The position numbers and the translations under genes were made by a program. A stretch of 43,660 nucleotides of DNA from an uncultured Pelagibacteraceae bacterium (lineage in GTDB: Bacteria > Pseudomonadota > Alphaproteobacteria > Pelagibacterales > Pelagibacteraceae): assembly GCA_902570425.1 (NCBI GenBank), contig CACFYB010000006.1, positions 1 through 43,660 on the forward strand. Reading direction: 5' to 3'. The notes under the pieces are model-generated. The model had not been told where the DNA came from and made no database searches. It saw only the letters and a program-made list of their open reading frames with translations. This document shows positions 28,395 through 37,388 of the stretch, in pieces (within the stretch, counting starts at the first letter, position 1; each line of letters starts with the position of its first letter).

Positions 28395-28968
28395 AAAATA
28401 ATTTTCTTATCGCTTTAGGATAAAGATTGTGTTCTTGTTTAAGTATTCTTTTTGCTAAAGATTTTGGGGTATCTTTCTTAAAGATCCTTACTTTTTTTTG
28501 CATTATAATTTTTCCTGAGTCAATTTTTGAATTAACAAAATGTACAGTGCATCCTGAAATTTTATCTTTATTTTTTATGGCCCTTTCGTGAGTATTAAGA
28601 CCTTTATATTTTGGTAACAAAGATGGATGGATATTTAAAATATTACCTTTAAAAGATTTGATAAAATTTTTAGAAAGAACTTTCATATAACCTGCTAAAC
28701 AGATAAGTTTAATTTTATTCTTTTCTAATTCAGAAATTATTTTTTTTTCAGTACTCAATCTATTTTTATAATTATAAATTTTTTTTTTAATATGAAATTT
28801 TTTAGCATACTTAAGACCTTCAGCATTTGAATTATTTGAAATTAATAGTTTAATTCTTATGGGTGAATTTTTTTTTAGAGAAAATTTGATTAAATTATAA
28901 AAATTACTTCCTTTTCCTGAAATGAAAACAGAAGTTTTTAGTTTTTCAAAACCATTTAATTTTTTCAT
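28384..28968 (-). CDS. purN: phosphoribosylglycinamide formyltransferase
   Basis: Transfers formyl from 10-formyl-THF to GAR in purine synthesis. The 194-residue protein has the phosphate-binding SGKGSNF near residue 18, the folate-loop segment LICLAGYMKVLS, the catalytic NIHPSLLPKYKG, and GCTVHFVNSKIDSG. Its start lies 23 bases inside purM, making a purM-purN operon. The formate-dependent alternative PurT is not seen here. Confidence 0.96.
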   Translation of the reverse strand: MKKLNGFEKLKTSVFISGKGSNFYNLIKFSLKKNSPIRIKLLISNNSNAEGLKYAKKFHIKKKIYNYKNRLSTEKKIISELEKNKIKLICLAGYMKVLSKNFIKSFKGNILNIHPSLLPKYKGLNTHERAIKNKDKISGCTVHFVNSKIDSGKIIMQKKVRIFKKDTPKSLAKRILKQEHNLYPKAIRKLFSNL

Positions 28969-29974
28969 GAAATTTAACTTTGAACTTTTTTTTAGATATT
29001 TTTCCTATTACATAGGGTTTAAATTCTCTAGAAAAATATTTTGATATTTTATTTAAATTCATCTTGTCGACTACCAAACAAAATCCAACTCCACAATTAA
29101 AAGTTTTTAGCATTTCTTGATCATTTAAATTATTTTTTTTAAGCCATTTAAATACTTTAAGAGGTTTTAATTTATTGAGATCTATTTCAGCACAAAGGTC
29201 ATTTGGAATAATTCTTTTAATGTTATCTTCTAAACCACCTCCTGTAATATTTGCACATCCATTTATTAGATTATTATTGCGTAAACTTAAAATTTCTTTG
29301 ACATAAATTTTTGTTGGTTTAATAAGCTCCTTTTTCAAAAAATTATTTTTTTTAATATTAATTTTCTTTTTTTTTATTATTTGTCTTACAAGTGAAAATC
29401 CATTGGAATGTAAACCACTAGAAGGTATGGCCAATATAAGATTGTCATTTTTAATCTTCTTTTTATTAAGCAAATTTTGTTCATCAACTAGACCAACAGC
29501 AAATCCTGCAATATCAAATTTACCTTTCTCATAAGTTCCTGGCATTTCAGCCGTTTCACCACCAACTAACTCACAATCTGAAATTTTACATCCCTTTATA
29601 ATTCCTTTCATTATAGATTTTAATTTAGGTAAATTTATTTTATTTATTGAAATGTAATCTAAAAAAATAAGTGGCTTAGCCCCTTGAACAATCAAATCAT
29701 TCACACTCATAGCAACAAGATCAATACCAATAGTATCGAACTTGTTTAAGAGGTTGGCAATTTCTATTTTTGTTCCCACACCATCTGTGCATGCTACAAT
29801 TTTAGGGTTGGCAATATTATTTGGAATATTTGTTACCGATCCAAAACCACCAATATTACTCAACTTTTTTTTGCCTTTTTTATTTGATGAAATATTAGAA
29901 ATGAACTTAACAAATTTATCAGCTGCGCCGATATCAACACCACTTTTTTTGTATGTAAATAAACTTTTATTCAT
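28946..29974 (-). CDS. purM: phosphoribosylformylglycinamidine cyclo-ligase
   Basis: ATP-dependent AIR synthetase, the fifth step of purine synthesis. The 342-residue protein begins with YKKSGVDIGAADKFV and carries GGFGSV, ACTDGVGTKI, VAMSVNDLIVQGAKPL, GGETAEMPG, and GLHSNGFSLVR. Only 11 bp separate its ATG from the divergent DUF2066 gene, so the promoters of both must lie inside the opposing reading frames. Confidence 0.97.
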   Translation of the reverse strand: MNKSLFTYKKSGVDIGAADKFVKFISNISSNKKGKKKLSNIGGFGSVTNIPNNIANPKIVACTDGVGTKIEIANLLNKFDTIGIDLVAMSVNDLIVQGAKPLIFLDYISINKINLPKLKSIMKGIIKGCKISDCELVGGETAEMPGTYEKGKFDIAGFAVGLVDEQNLLNKKKIKNDNLILAIPSSGLHSNGFSLVRQIIKKKKINIKKNNFLKKELIKPTKIYVKEILSLRNNNLINGCANITGGGLEDNIKRIIPNDLCAEIDLNKLKPLKVFKWLKKNNLNDQEMLKTFNCGVGFCLVVDKMNLNKISKYFSREFKPYVIGKISKKKFKVKFHEKIKWF

Positions 29975-29985
29975 TACTATGTATC

Positions 29986-31062
29986 ATGAAATTTAATATT
30001 TATTATTATCTGAAAAACTTATACATATTTTTTATATTTCTATCTCTATCAATATTTTTTTTTTCCACAACTAATGTGAATGCTAGAGCTTTTAATGTAG
30101 ATAACATAGAAATTTCAAGACCATTTGAGATTAATTTTGATAAAAATGAAATAATTAATGAAGGTTTTAAAAAAGCTTTTAATGAATTAATTTTACTAGT
30201 AGTCCAAACAATTGATCAAGAAAAAACTAAAAATATCAGATTAAATGAAATAAAGGGCATGATTGAGTCTTTCTCAATTAAAGAAGAAAAGTTTATAGAT
30301 GAAATTTATTATGTAAATTTAGGTGTCTCTTTCAATAAAAAAAAAGTTTATAACTATCTTGAGAGTAAAAATATATTTCCATCAATTCCTAAAAAAAAAA
30401 AAATTTTATTTATGCCAGTAATTATAGATGAAAATAAAAAAGAGTTATTGATATTTACAGAAAATAAGTTTTTTGAAAATTGGAACAATCAAAAAGAAAA
30501 ACATTATCTACTTGAGTATATTTTGCCGACAGAAGATTTAGAAGATATAAATTTGATTAAAAATAAGTTTGAGTTCATAGAGCAGTACGATTTTAAAGAA
30601 ATAATTAATAAATATGATTTATCAGACTCGATTATAGCTTTAATATTTAAAAACGATGAAGAATTAAGAATTTTGTCAAAAATTGATATAAACCAAGAAG
30701 TTAAATTAAGCAATCAAACCTTTTTAAACTTTGATTTTGACAATCAATTAAAACTTAACAATACAATTATAGAATTAAAAAAAGTTTATGAAAATTTTTG
30801 GAAAAATTCTAATCAAATAAATACATCAATAAAACTTACATTATCAGTTAAAATAAGTGCTTTAGAAAGTTCTAAGATCTCAGATTTTGAAGAAATTTTA
30901 GAAAAGACAGATTTAGTATATGATTTTTATATTTCAAAATTCAACAAAGATTTTATATTTTATCAAATTATATTTAATGGAACACCTAATTTATTTCTTA
31001 AATCAATGAATGAAAGAAATTATAATTTCGATACTCAAAATAAAGTTTGGATTTTAAAATGA
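29986..31062 (+). CDS. DUF2066 family exported protein
   Basis: A 358-residue protein with an N-terminal signal peptide or anchor (hydrophobic about residues 12-33, then NVNARA). The body is hydrophilic, Lys/Asn/Glu-rich, with AFNELILLVVQTID and IDEIYYVNLGVSF resembling DUF2066, a family of unknown function usually beside purM and hdaA in alphaproteobacteria. The assignment rests mainly on position and overall pattern. Its TGA overlaps the ATG of the next gene. Confidence 0.72.
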   Translation: MKFNIYYYLKNLYIFFIFLSLSIFFFSTTNVNARAFNVDNIEISRPFEINFDKNEIINEGFKKAFNELILLVVQTIDQEKTKNIRLNEIKGMIESFSIKEEKFIDEIYYVNLGVSFNKKKVYNYLESKNIFPSIPKKKKILFMPVIIDENKKELLIFTENKFFENWNNQKEKHYLLEYILPTEDLEDINLIKNKFEFIEQYDFKEIINKYDLSDSIIALIFKNDEELRILSKIDINQEVKLSNQTFLNFDFDNQLKLNNTIIELKKVYENFWKNSNQINTSIKLTLSVKISALESSKISDFEEILEKTDLVYDFYISKFNKDFIFYQIIFNGTPNLFLKSMNERNYNFDTQNKVWILK

Positions 31063-31721
31063 GAGATAGAAATCAAAAAATAATTAAATTTAATTTTGAT
31101 GAAAATTTTGATAATAATGATTTTTACGTTTCTAAAAGTAATGAGCATACATACAATTTAATAAACAAATGGCCCAATTGGGAAAAAAATTTTTTAAATA
31201 TAAGTGGTGAAAAATTATCTGGTAAATCACATTTAACAAGTATTTTTTTGAAAAAATTTAAAGGAATAAAATTTAATGCTAAATCCTTAAATAATGAAAA
31301 TCTAAAAGAAATAAAAATTTTCGAAAATATCATTTTGGAAGATCTTGATAAAAATATTGACGAAAAATTATTTTATACACTATGTAATATCATTGATCAG
31401 GATAATAAGTATTTGATAATTACTTCCATTAAACCAATTGTAGATATTGATTTTAATTTAAATGATTTAAAATCTAGAACAAAAAATTTTCTTTTGTATA
31501 ATATTGAAAAACCTGATGATGATTTAATTTTTGCTCTAATTCTGAAAAATTTATCAGATCTTCAGATTATTTTGGATAAAAAAAAGATTGATTATATTGT
31601 TAAAAGAATTGAGAGAACTTATAGTAAAATATTTGAATTTATATATAAGATCGACGAAATGAGTTTAAAAAAGAAAAAATCAATTGATTTTAAAATTATA
31701 AAAGAAGCTTTAGGAGAATAA
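31059..31721 (+). CDS. hdaA: DnaA-related regulatory inactivator HdaA
   Basis: Homologue of the DnaA AAA+ domain without the DNA-binding domain. With the sliding clamp, such proteins stimulate DnaA-ATP hydrolysis and limit re-initiation. The 220-residue protein has a P-loop SGEKLSGKSHL near residue 50, an NIILEDLDK Walker B-like segment, and KSRTKNFLLYNIEKPDDDLIFALILKN in the sensor region, written here only as landmarks. I chose ATG 31059, which overlaps the upstream stop (ATGA), over a TTG four codons earlier. Position between the DUF2066 gene and aspS supports it. Divergence is high, so confidence is moderate. Confidence 0.78.
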   Translation: MRDRNQKIIKFNFDENFDNNDFYVSKSNEHTYNLINKWPNWEKNFLNISGEKLSGKSHLTSIFLKKFKGIKFNAKSLNNENLKEIKIFENIILEDLDKNIDEKLFYTLCNIIDQDNKYLIITSIKPIVDIDFNLNDLKSRTKNFLLYNIEKPDDDLIFALILKNLSDLQIILDKKKIDYIVKRIERTYSKIFEFIYKIDEMSLKKKKSIDFKIIKEALGE

Positions 31722-33506
31722 TTGAACAAATTTAGAAGTCATAATTGTAATGAGTTAAGAGTTAAAGATGTTAACAATAAAGTAGCCTTATCAGGATGGA
31801 TTAATAAAAAACGTGATCATGGGAACTTGTTATTTATTGATCTGAGAGACAATTATGGCATTACTCAATGTATTATTGATAAGGAGAATTCTGGTTTTGC
31901 AACTTTAGAAAGAATACAACTTGAGACAGTTCTAAAAATTGAAGGCAGGGTAGTTAACAGATCAAGCGAAACAATTAATAAAGATATAAGCACTGGTGAA
32001 ATAGAAGTTAAGATTAGTAATTTTGAAATTTTAGGAAGTTGTAAGGAATTGCCTATGCCTATTTTTAGTGATCAGGAATATTCTGAAGAAATAAGATTGA
32101 AATATAGATTTTTGGATTTAAGAAGAAAAAAAATTCATGAAAATATTATTTTGCGATCAAAAGTTATCTCTTTCATTAGAAATGAAATGAACAAACTTGG
32201 TTTTTTAGAATATCAAACACCAATATTAACTTCATCAAGTCCCGAGGGTGCGAGAGATTTTTTAGTTCCTAGTAGATTAAATCCTGGAAAGTTTTATGCT
32301 CTTCCTCAAGCGCCACAACAATTTAAACAGCTGATTATGGTTTCAGGTTTTGATAAGTATTTTCAAATTGCACCATGTTTCAGGGATGAGGACGCTAGAG
32401 CAGATAGAAGTCCAGGAGAATTTTATCAATTAGATTTAGAGATGTCCTTTGTTGAGCAAGAGGATGTATTTAATGTTGTTGAAACTCTTTTAATTAATAC
32501 ATTCAAAAAGTTTTCAAGTAAAAAACTTATGTTTGAAAAATTTCCTAAGATTTCATATGCAGATGCATTATTAAGGTATGGATCAGATAAACCCGATTTA
32601 AGAAATCCTTTGATAATAAATGATATTACTCAAATTTTTACCAGAGACGATGTTTCCTTCGATATTTTTAAAAAACTTGTGAAATCTGGTTCCAAAGTAA
32701 GATGTATAGTAACAAAAAATACAAAAAATCAGCCAAGAAGTTTTTTTGATGGTATTGATAGATGGGCTAAAGATCAAGGTGCTTCTGGAATGGCATATTT
32801 TACTCTTGAAAAAGACCAAGAAATCTCAGCAAAAGGTCCGGTTGGTAAATTTTTTTCAAAAGAGTCTTTATTAGAGTTGATGAAAAAAACTAACGCTGAA
32901 ATAGGTGATAGTATATTCTTTGCATGCAATAAAGAAAAAGAAATTAATAGGATTACTTCTTTAGCAAGAGACAAAATAGCAAATGAACTAAATTTGATTG
33001 ATGAAAAATATTTTGCTTTTTGCTGGATAGTAGATTATCCAATGTTTGAAGAAGATGAGCAAACTAAAAGTATTAAATTCAGTCATAATCCATTTTCAAT
33101 GCCTCAAGGAGATATAGGAAAATTAAATTTTGAAAAACCATTAGAAATTTTAGCCTACCAATATGATATAGTATGTAATGGAATTGAACTTTCATCTGGA
33201 GCAATTAGAAATCATATTCCTGAATTAATGTATAAACTTTTTTCTGTTGCTGGTTATGATAAAAAACAGGTTGATAATAAATTTAGTGGCATGATCAATG
33301 CTTTAAGTTATGGAGCACCCCCTCATGGTGGAATAGCCCCAGGGATCGATAGAATAATTATGCTTTTAGCTGATGAAAAAAATATTAGGGAAGTAACAAT
33401 GTTTCCAATGAATCAAAATGCACAAGATTTGATGATGGGCGCTCCTTCAGAAGTGTCAGATGATCAGTTAAAAGAGTTAAGTTTATCTTTAAAATTAAAA
33501 AAGTAA
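31722..33506 (+). CDS. aspS: aspartyl-tRNA synthetase, probably non-discriminating
   Basis: Class IIb synthetase, 594 residues, with an N-terminal OB-fold (LSGWINKKRDHGNLLFIDLRD), the motif 2 region FRDEDARADRSPGEFYQLD, the bacterial GAD insertion, and motif 3 APGIDRIIMLL. H33 in RDHG is the residue type linked to non-discriminating AspRS, which also charges tRNA-Asn for GatCAB amidation; discriminating enzymes have Leu. The start is TTG, right after the hdaA stop, with GGAG five bases upstream; homologues begin at the same place. It ends 1 bp from the convergent gene. Confidence 0.96.
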   Translation: MNKFRSHNCNELRVKDVNNKVALSGWINKKRDHGNLLFIDLRDNYGITQCIIDKENSGFATLERIQLETVLKIEGRVVNRSSETINKDISTGEIEVKISNFEILGSCKELPMPIFSDQEYSEEIRLKYRFLDLRRKKIHENIILRSKVISFIRNEMNKLGFLEYQTPILTSSSPEGARDFLVPSRLNPGKFYALPQAPQQFKQLIMVSGFDKYFQIAPCFRDEDARADRSPGEFYQLDLEMSFVEQEDVFNVVETLLINTFKKFSSKKLMFEKFPKISYADALLRYGSDKPDLRNPLIINDITQIFTRDDVSFDIFKKLVKSGSKVRCIVTKNTKNQPRSFFDGIDRWAKDQGASGMAYFTLEKDQEISAKGPVGKFFSKESLLELMKKTNAEIGDSIFFACNKEKEINRITSLARDKIANELNLIDEKYFAFCWIVDYPMFEEDEQTKSIKFSHNPFSMPQGDIGKLNFEKPLEILAYQYDIVCNGIELSSGAIRNHIPELMYKLFSVAGYDKKQVDNKFSGMINALSYGAPPHGGIAPGIDRIIMLLADEKNIREVTMFPMNQNAQDLMMGAPSEVSDDQLKELSLSLKLKK

Positions 33507-33507
33507 T

Positions 33508-34329
33508 TTATTTTTTTCCTTTGAGATTGATTTTAATATCACTTAAATCAACTAAATTTTTTTTATAGTTGTTTCTAACAAATCCTTTACTTGTTATATC
33601 TTTTACAATCTTAAGAAATTGATTTTGATCTTCTAAATTCTGCTCATTAAAATTATTTCCCTCATTTAATCCTATAGCTGGCGTATGAGCTAAATCCTCT
33701 CTATTCTGATATGATATTGCAAGTTCTCTAAAAATATAATCTAGTATTGAAGTTGCACTAAGAATTCTGTCGTTCCCGTGTACCTTTCCAGAGGGCTCAA
33801 ATTTTGTTCCCACAAATGCACTTATAAATTCATCTAAAGGTACTCCGTACTGCAGACCTAAGGAGACTGCTATTGCAAAATTATTCATCAAAGCTTTAAC
33901 TAATTCTCCCTCTTTACTTGTATCAATGAAGATTTCACCTATCTTACCATCCTCATATTCTCCAGTATGTAGATAAACTTTATGATCTCCGATTGTTGCT
34001 TTTTGTATGTAACCTTTTCTTCTATCAGGCATACCAAATCTTTTTCCAACACTATCTTGGCTTGTCTTTTTTGATTTAATTAAAGTTTCTAAATTAGATT
34101 GTTTATTCTCAGAATCTGTATTTACCAAATCTATTTTTTTTTCATCTATTTCTTTATTTTTTGAATTTAAATTTTTAGTTTTTCTGTTATCTAATTTAAC
34201 GTCTAATATCTCAAATTTTCCATCATCTTTTTTTTCAAGATTTTTAAGTTCTTTTTCATCAATATTGTCTAGATAATGGCTTACTTTAAAAGTGCATGTA
34301 TAATAAGTTTCTACTAAATATTTCGCCAT
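33508..34329 (-). CDS. stand-alone protein homologous to the NrdJ C-terminal region
   Basis: A 273-residue protein. Residues about 99-225 ([73 protein letters not shown]) match the segment near the C-terminus of alphaproteobacterial B12-dependent ribonucleotide reductase NrdJ. The reductase barrel with its catalytic Cys is absent. The N-terminal 55 residues ([33 protein letters not shown]) look like the leader of a known family of short NrdJ-related proteins in this class. A helper or regulator of deoxynucleotide synthesis is a guess. It is divergent from the NDUFA12 gene; the intervening 109 bp holds two adjacent palindromes. Confidence 0.72.
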   Translation of the reverse strand: MAKYLVETYYTCTFKVSHYLDNIDEKELKNLEKKDDGKFEILDVKLDNRKTKNLNSKNKEIDEKKIDLVNTDSENKQSNLETLIKSKKTSQDSVGKRFGMPDRRKGYIQKATIGDHKVYLHTGEYEDGKIGEIFIDTSKEGELVKALMNNFAIAVSLGLQYGVPLDEFISAFVGTKFEPSGKVHGNDRILSATSILDYIFRELAISYQNREDLAHTPAIGLNEGNNFNEQNLEDQNQFLKIVKDITSKGFVRNNYKKNLVDLSDIKINLKGKK

Positions 34330-34348
34330 TTTTTAATTTAAAATTTAT

Positions 34349-34380
34349 TTGAATAACGATTCAATTTGTTTATATACAAA
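34349..34380. promoter_or_regulatory. tandem palindromes in the divergent intergenic region
   Basis: TTGAAT-N4-ATTCAA (34349-34364) is followed at once by TTTGT-N6-ACAAA (34365-34380). Both are symmetrical and lie 20-51 bp before the NrdJ-like gene, in a 109-bp divergent gap. They could be operators or small hairpins. They do not match the NrdR box. AT-rich DNA makes chance palindromes common. Confidence 0.35.
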
Positions 34381-34438
34381 TTCTTATTTTAGTCTAATTT
34401 AATTTATACAATTTTGAATTGAATAATAAAAAAATTTT

Positions 34439-34798
34439 ATGTTGACATTTTTAAAAAAAATTTTCACTTGGTGGAATCGTGAAACAATAGGTACAAGAAT
34501 TAAAACAATTTTACAAGGAAAGCTAATTGGTAAAGACGATCAAGGAAATAAATATTATGAGAATAAAAAAGGAAATCGATGGGTAATTTATGCAAATGAA
34601 ATTGAGGCAAGCAAAATACCTGTAGAATGGTATTCTTGGATGCATCATATGCCTAATAAAATTGAAAAAAAACATAATTTAGAAAAATATGATTGGCAAA
34701 AACCTCACCAACCAAATTTAACAGGTACAGATAAGGCTTATTATCCAAATAAAAATGAAGATGCAGTCAAAAAAAAATATAAAAGTTGGAAAAATTAA
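34439..34798 (+). CDS. NADH:ubiquinone oxidoreductase NDUFA12 (17.2 kDa) family subunit
   Basis: Accessory subunit of respiratory complex I that alphaproteobacteria share with mitochondria. The 119-residue protein shows the family segments GTKYYENKKG-like GNKYYENKKGNRWVIY, ASKIPVEWYSWMHH and KPHQPNLTGTDKAYYP. It is short and soluble, expected on the inner membrane arm junction. The C-terminal 44 bases overlap the start of the DUF2155 gene, its usual neighbour. The nuo core genes are not in the window. Confidence 0.92.
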   Translation: MLTFLKKIFTWWNRETIGTRIKTILQGKLIGKDDQGNKYYENKKGNRWVIYANEIEASKIPVEWYSWMHHMPNKIEKKHNLEKYDWQKPHQPNLTGTDKAYYPNKNEDAVKKKYKSWKN

Positions 34799-35168
34799 TT
34801 TAATTTTTTTTTTTCTTAACTTACTGATATTTTTAATAATTTTACCAGATAAAAATTCAGCAAATGAAATGGAGGGAAGATATACAAGTATTAAAGTCTT
34901 AGATAAAATAAGTTCTAAAAACACTTTAATAAATTTAAAAAATGGTGAAGAAAAAGTTCATAAAGATCTTTTAATTAAAAGTATGAAATGTACTAATTCA
35001 AAATTTGATGATAGCCCCGAAACAACTGCATATATTCAAGTAAGAGATATGACAAGCGATGATAAAAACGATGTTTACGTTTTTAATGGATGGATGTTTT
35101 CATCAAGCCCATCAATTAAACCATTTGATCATCCAGTTTATGATATTTGGCTTATTAACTGCTCTTAG
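34755..35168 (+). CDS. DUF2155 family exported protein
   Basis: A 137-residue protein with a Lys-rich start, a hydrophobic segment (about residues 16-31) and likely cleavage after NSAN. The mature part has the family landmarks IKVLDKISSKN, MKCTNSK, AYIQVRD, VFNGWMFSSSPSI and HPVYDIWLINC; the two Cys (in MKCTNSK and at the end) may pair. Its function is unknown; it occurs next to NDUFA12 and accC across alphaproteobacteria. The start may also be ATG 34761. Its stop overlaps the accC stop by four bases. The aat gene often present between this gene and accC is missing. Confidence 0.85.
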   Translation: MKMQSKKNIKVGKINLIFFFLNLLIFLIILPDKNSANEMEGRYTSIKVLDKISSKNTLINLKNGEEKVHKDLLIKSMKCTNSKFDDSPETTAYIQVRDMTSDDKNDVYVFNGWMFSSSPSIKPFDHPVYDIWLINCS

Positions 35169-36502
35169 ATTATTTTTTCATTATCAAGCCAACTTACATT
35201 AAAATCAGAATTTATAAATTTTTCGTGATTTAAAAGTTTTTTATGTAAAGGAATTGTTGTTATAATTCCTTCAATTACAAACTCATCAAGTGATCTGTTC
35301 ATTCTCTGTATCGCTTCAAGCCTATTTCTTCCATGACAAATAAGCTTACAAACCATACTATCATAGTAAGGAGTGACTTTATAACCTTGATATATTGCAC
35401 CATCTACCCTTGTTCTAAAACCAGATGGTTGATGACACATTCCTATTGTTCCTGGTGAAGGTTGAAAATTTTTACTTGGATCTTCAGCATTAATTCTACA
35501 TTCTATTGCATGACCTCTTGGATTAATATCAGATTGTTTTAGCGCTGTTTCTCCAGTGTAAGCTATCCAAATTTGTTCCTTAATTATATCAATTCCTGTA
35601 ACCATTTCGGAAACAGGATGTTCTACCTGAACTCTTGTATTCATCTCTAAAAAATAAAATTTTCCATCCTCATAAATAAATTCGACTGTTCCAGCACCCT
35701 CGTAACCAATTTTTTTTACCATTTTCACAGTTTTTTCAAATAAATCATTTCTGATTTCATCAGTTAAAACTGGACTTGGTGTTTCCTCAATTAATTTTTG
35801 ATGTCTTCTTTGAACAGAGCAATCTCTCTCGTGTAAATGAACTGTTCTATTTTTTCCTGATAAAATTTGAACTTCAATATGTCTTGGATTTTGAAAAAAT
35901 TTCTCAATATATACTTCATCATTACCAAAATATTTTTTAGCCTCTGATTTTGCAGTGGCAAAAAGAGACTCAAACTCTTGTTCTTTGTTAACTATTTTCA
36001 TTCCCTTTCCACCACCACCACCTGAAGCTTTAATCAAGACAGGAAAACCAATTTTTTTACAAAGATCTTTGGCTTGTTTAATATCTTTTACTCCTCCTTC
36101 AGAGCCCTCAATAATAGGTAATCCATTTTCTTTAGCAATTTTTTTTGCTTGGATCTTATCACCCATCATTTTAATGTGTTTTGAAGATGCACCAATAAAT
36201 TTAATTTTATTTTCTTCTAAAATTTTTGCAAAGTTAGCATTTTCAGATAAAAAACCATAACCTGGATGAACTGCCTCAGCACCAGTCAAATCGATTGCTG
36301 ATAATAATGCAGGAATATTTAAATAACTATTCACTGGTTGATGAGAACCAATACACACACTCTCATCAGCTAATTTTACATGCATACTATCTCTATCAAC
36401 ATCTGAATGAACTGCCACAGTTGAAATTCCCCATTCTTTGCAAGCTCTGATAACCCGAACTGCAATTTCACCACGATTTGCTATTAAAATTTTTTTAAAC
36501 AT
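35165..36502 (-). CDS. accC: acetyl-CoA carboxylase, biotin carboxylase subunit
   Basis: ATP-grasp enzyme that carboxylates the biotin on AccB, the first half of malonyl-CoA formation. The 445-residue protein has KILIANRGEIAVRVIRA at the start, HPGYGFLSEN, the glycine-rich ATP loop KASGGGGGKGM, HIEVQI, ERDCSVQRRHQKLIEE, and FLEMNTRVQVEHPV. Its ATG overlaps the accB stop by one base (TAATG). accA and accD are elsewhere. Confidence 0.98.
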   Translation of the reverse strand: MFKKILIANRGEIAVRVIRACKEWGISTVAVHSDVDRDSMHVKLADESVCIGSHQPVNSYLNIPALLSAIDLTGAEAVHPGYGFLSENANFAKILEENKIKFIGASSKHIKMMGDKIQAKKIAKENGLPIIEGSEGGVKDIKQAKDLCKKIGFPVLIKASGGGGGKGMKIVNKEQEFESLFATAKSEAKKYFGNDEVYIEKFFQNPRHIEVQILSGKNRTVHLHERDCSVQRRHQKLIEETPSPVLTDEIRNDLFEKTVKMVKKIGYEGAGTVEFIYEDGKFYFLEMNTRVQVEHPVSEMVTGIDIIKEQIWIAYTGETALKQSDINPRGHAIECRINAEDPSKNFQPSPGTIGMCHQPSGFRTRVDGAIYQGYKVTPYYDSMVCKLICHGRNRLEAIQRMNRSLDEFVIEGIITTIPLHKKLLNHEKFINSDFNVSWLDNEKII

Positions 36503-36936
36503 TATTCAATAATGATTAAAACTTGCCCAAATTCAACTGGTTGGCCATCATCTACAAGTATTTGTTTCACTACACCATCAGAGGAAGAGGGCACATGATT
36601 CATTGTTTTCATTGCTTCTACAATCATTATCGTGTCACCCTTTTTAATTTTTTTTCCTACTTCTACAAATTTTTTTGCACCTGGTTCAGGTGCATGATAA
36701 GCAGTACCAATAATAGGTGAGGTTATCTCTATTCCAGAGGTCAAATTTTTTAATACTTTATTTGATGGTTTGTTAGAGGATATATTTTCGGCACTAGGTA
36801 TTGTTTGATTATTTACTGAAACGTTATTTTTAGAAACTTTTATCTTAGTATCTTTTTCAGTGTACTCTAATTCGGTAAGATTAAATTCATCTAAACAATC
36901 TGTTAATTCTTTAATTATTTTTTTATCAATTTTCAT
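36502..36936 (-). CDS. accB: acetyl-CoA carboxylase biotin carboxyl carrier protein
   Basis: Carries biotin between the two acetyl-CoA carboxylase activities. The 144-residue protein has an N-terminal helical region, a Ser/Asn/Pro-rich linker (about residues 38-65), and a biotinyl domain with VEAMKTMN, biotinylated at K110; the Thr after Lys is usual in this class. It starts 11 bases inside the end of aroQ and runs into accC. Confidence 0.97.
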   Translation of the reverse strand: MKIDKKIIKELTDCLDEFNLTELEYTEKDTKIKVSKNNVSVNNQTIPSAENISSNKPSNKVLKNLTSGIEITSPIIGTAYHAPEPGAKKFVEVGKKIKKGDTIMIVEAMKTMNHVPSSSDGVVKQILVDDGQPVEFGQVLIIIE

Positions 36937-37372
36937 TACTTAAAAGCTTTTGCATAGAAATTATGGCTAAAATATAACCATCAGCTCCTAAACCAAAAAC
37001 CCCTCCAGTGACGATATCACTTATAAGAGATTTTTGTCTAAATTCCTCTCTTTTATATATATTTGAAATATGTACCTCTATTATAGGCTTTTTAAAAATA
37101 TCGAGAGCATCTCTAATTGCAACCGAAGTGTGAGTAAATGCTGCCGCATTTATAATAATCCCATCACATTTTTTTATAGATTTTTGAATTAAACTCACTA
37201 ATTCTCCCTCGATATTGGATTGAGTAAATTCAACTTCTAAACCTAATTCTTTAGATTTTTGAAGACAATTCTCTTTTAATTTTTCAAATGTAATTGATCC
37301 ATATTGTGATTGTTCTCTCTCACCTAATAGATTAAGATTTGGACCATTGATAATAATTATTTTATTATTCAT
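36926..37372 (-). CDS. aroQ: type II 3-dehydroquinate dehydratase
   Basis: Third step of the shikimate pathway, catalysed by a dodecameric enzyme. The 148-residue protein has GPNLNLLGEREQSQYG with the catalytic Tyr, FTQSNIEGELVSLIQ, INAAAFTHTSVAIRDAL with the catalytic His, and EVHISNIYKREEFRQKS. It heads the aroQ-accB-accC cluster common in alphaproteobacteria. Only 16 bp separate its ATG from the divergent thiS start, so its promoter lies within thiS coding sequence. Confidence 0.97.
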   Translation of the reverse strand: MNNKIIIINGPNLNLLGEREQSQYGSITFEKLKENCLQKSKELGLEVEFTQSNIEGELVSLIQKSIKKCDGIIINAAAFTHTSVAIRDALDIFKKPIIEVHISNIYKREEFRQKSLISDIVTGGVFGLGADGYILAIISMQKLLSNEN

Positions 37373-37388
37373 TCAGCTTTTATATACG

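Noticed and set aside
37373-37388. TPP riboswitch upstream of thiS
   Set aside because: Only 16 bp lies between aroQ and thiS, and no conserved thi-box sequence is visible.
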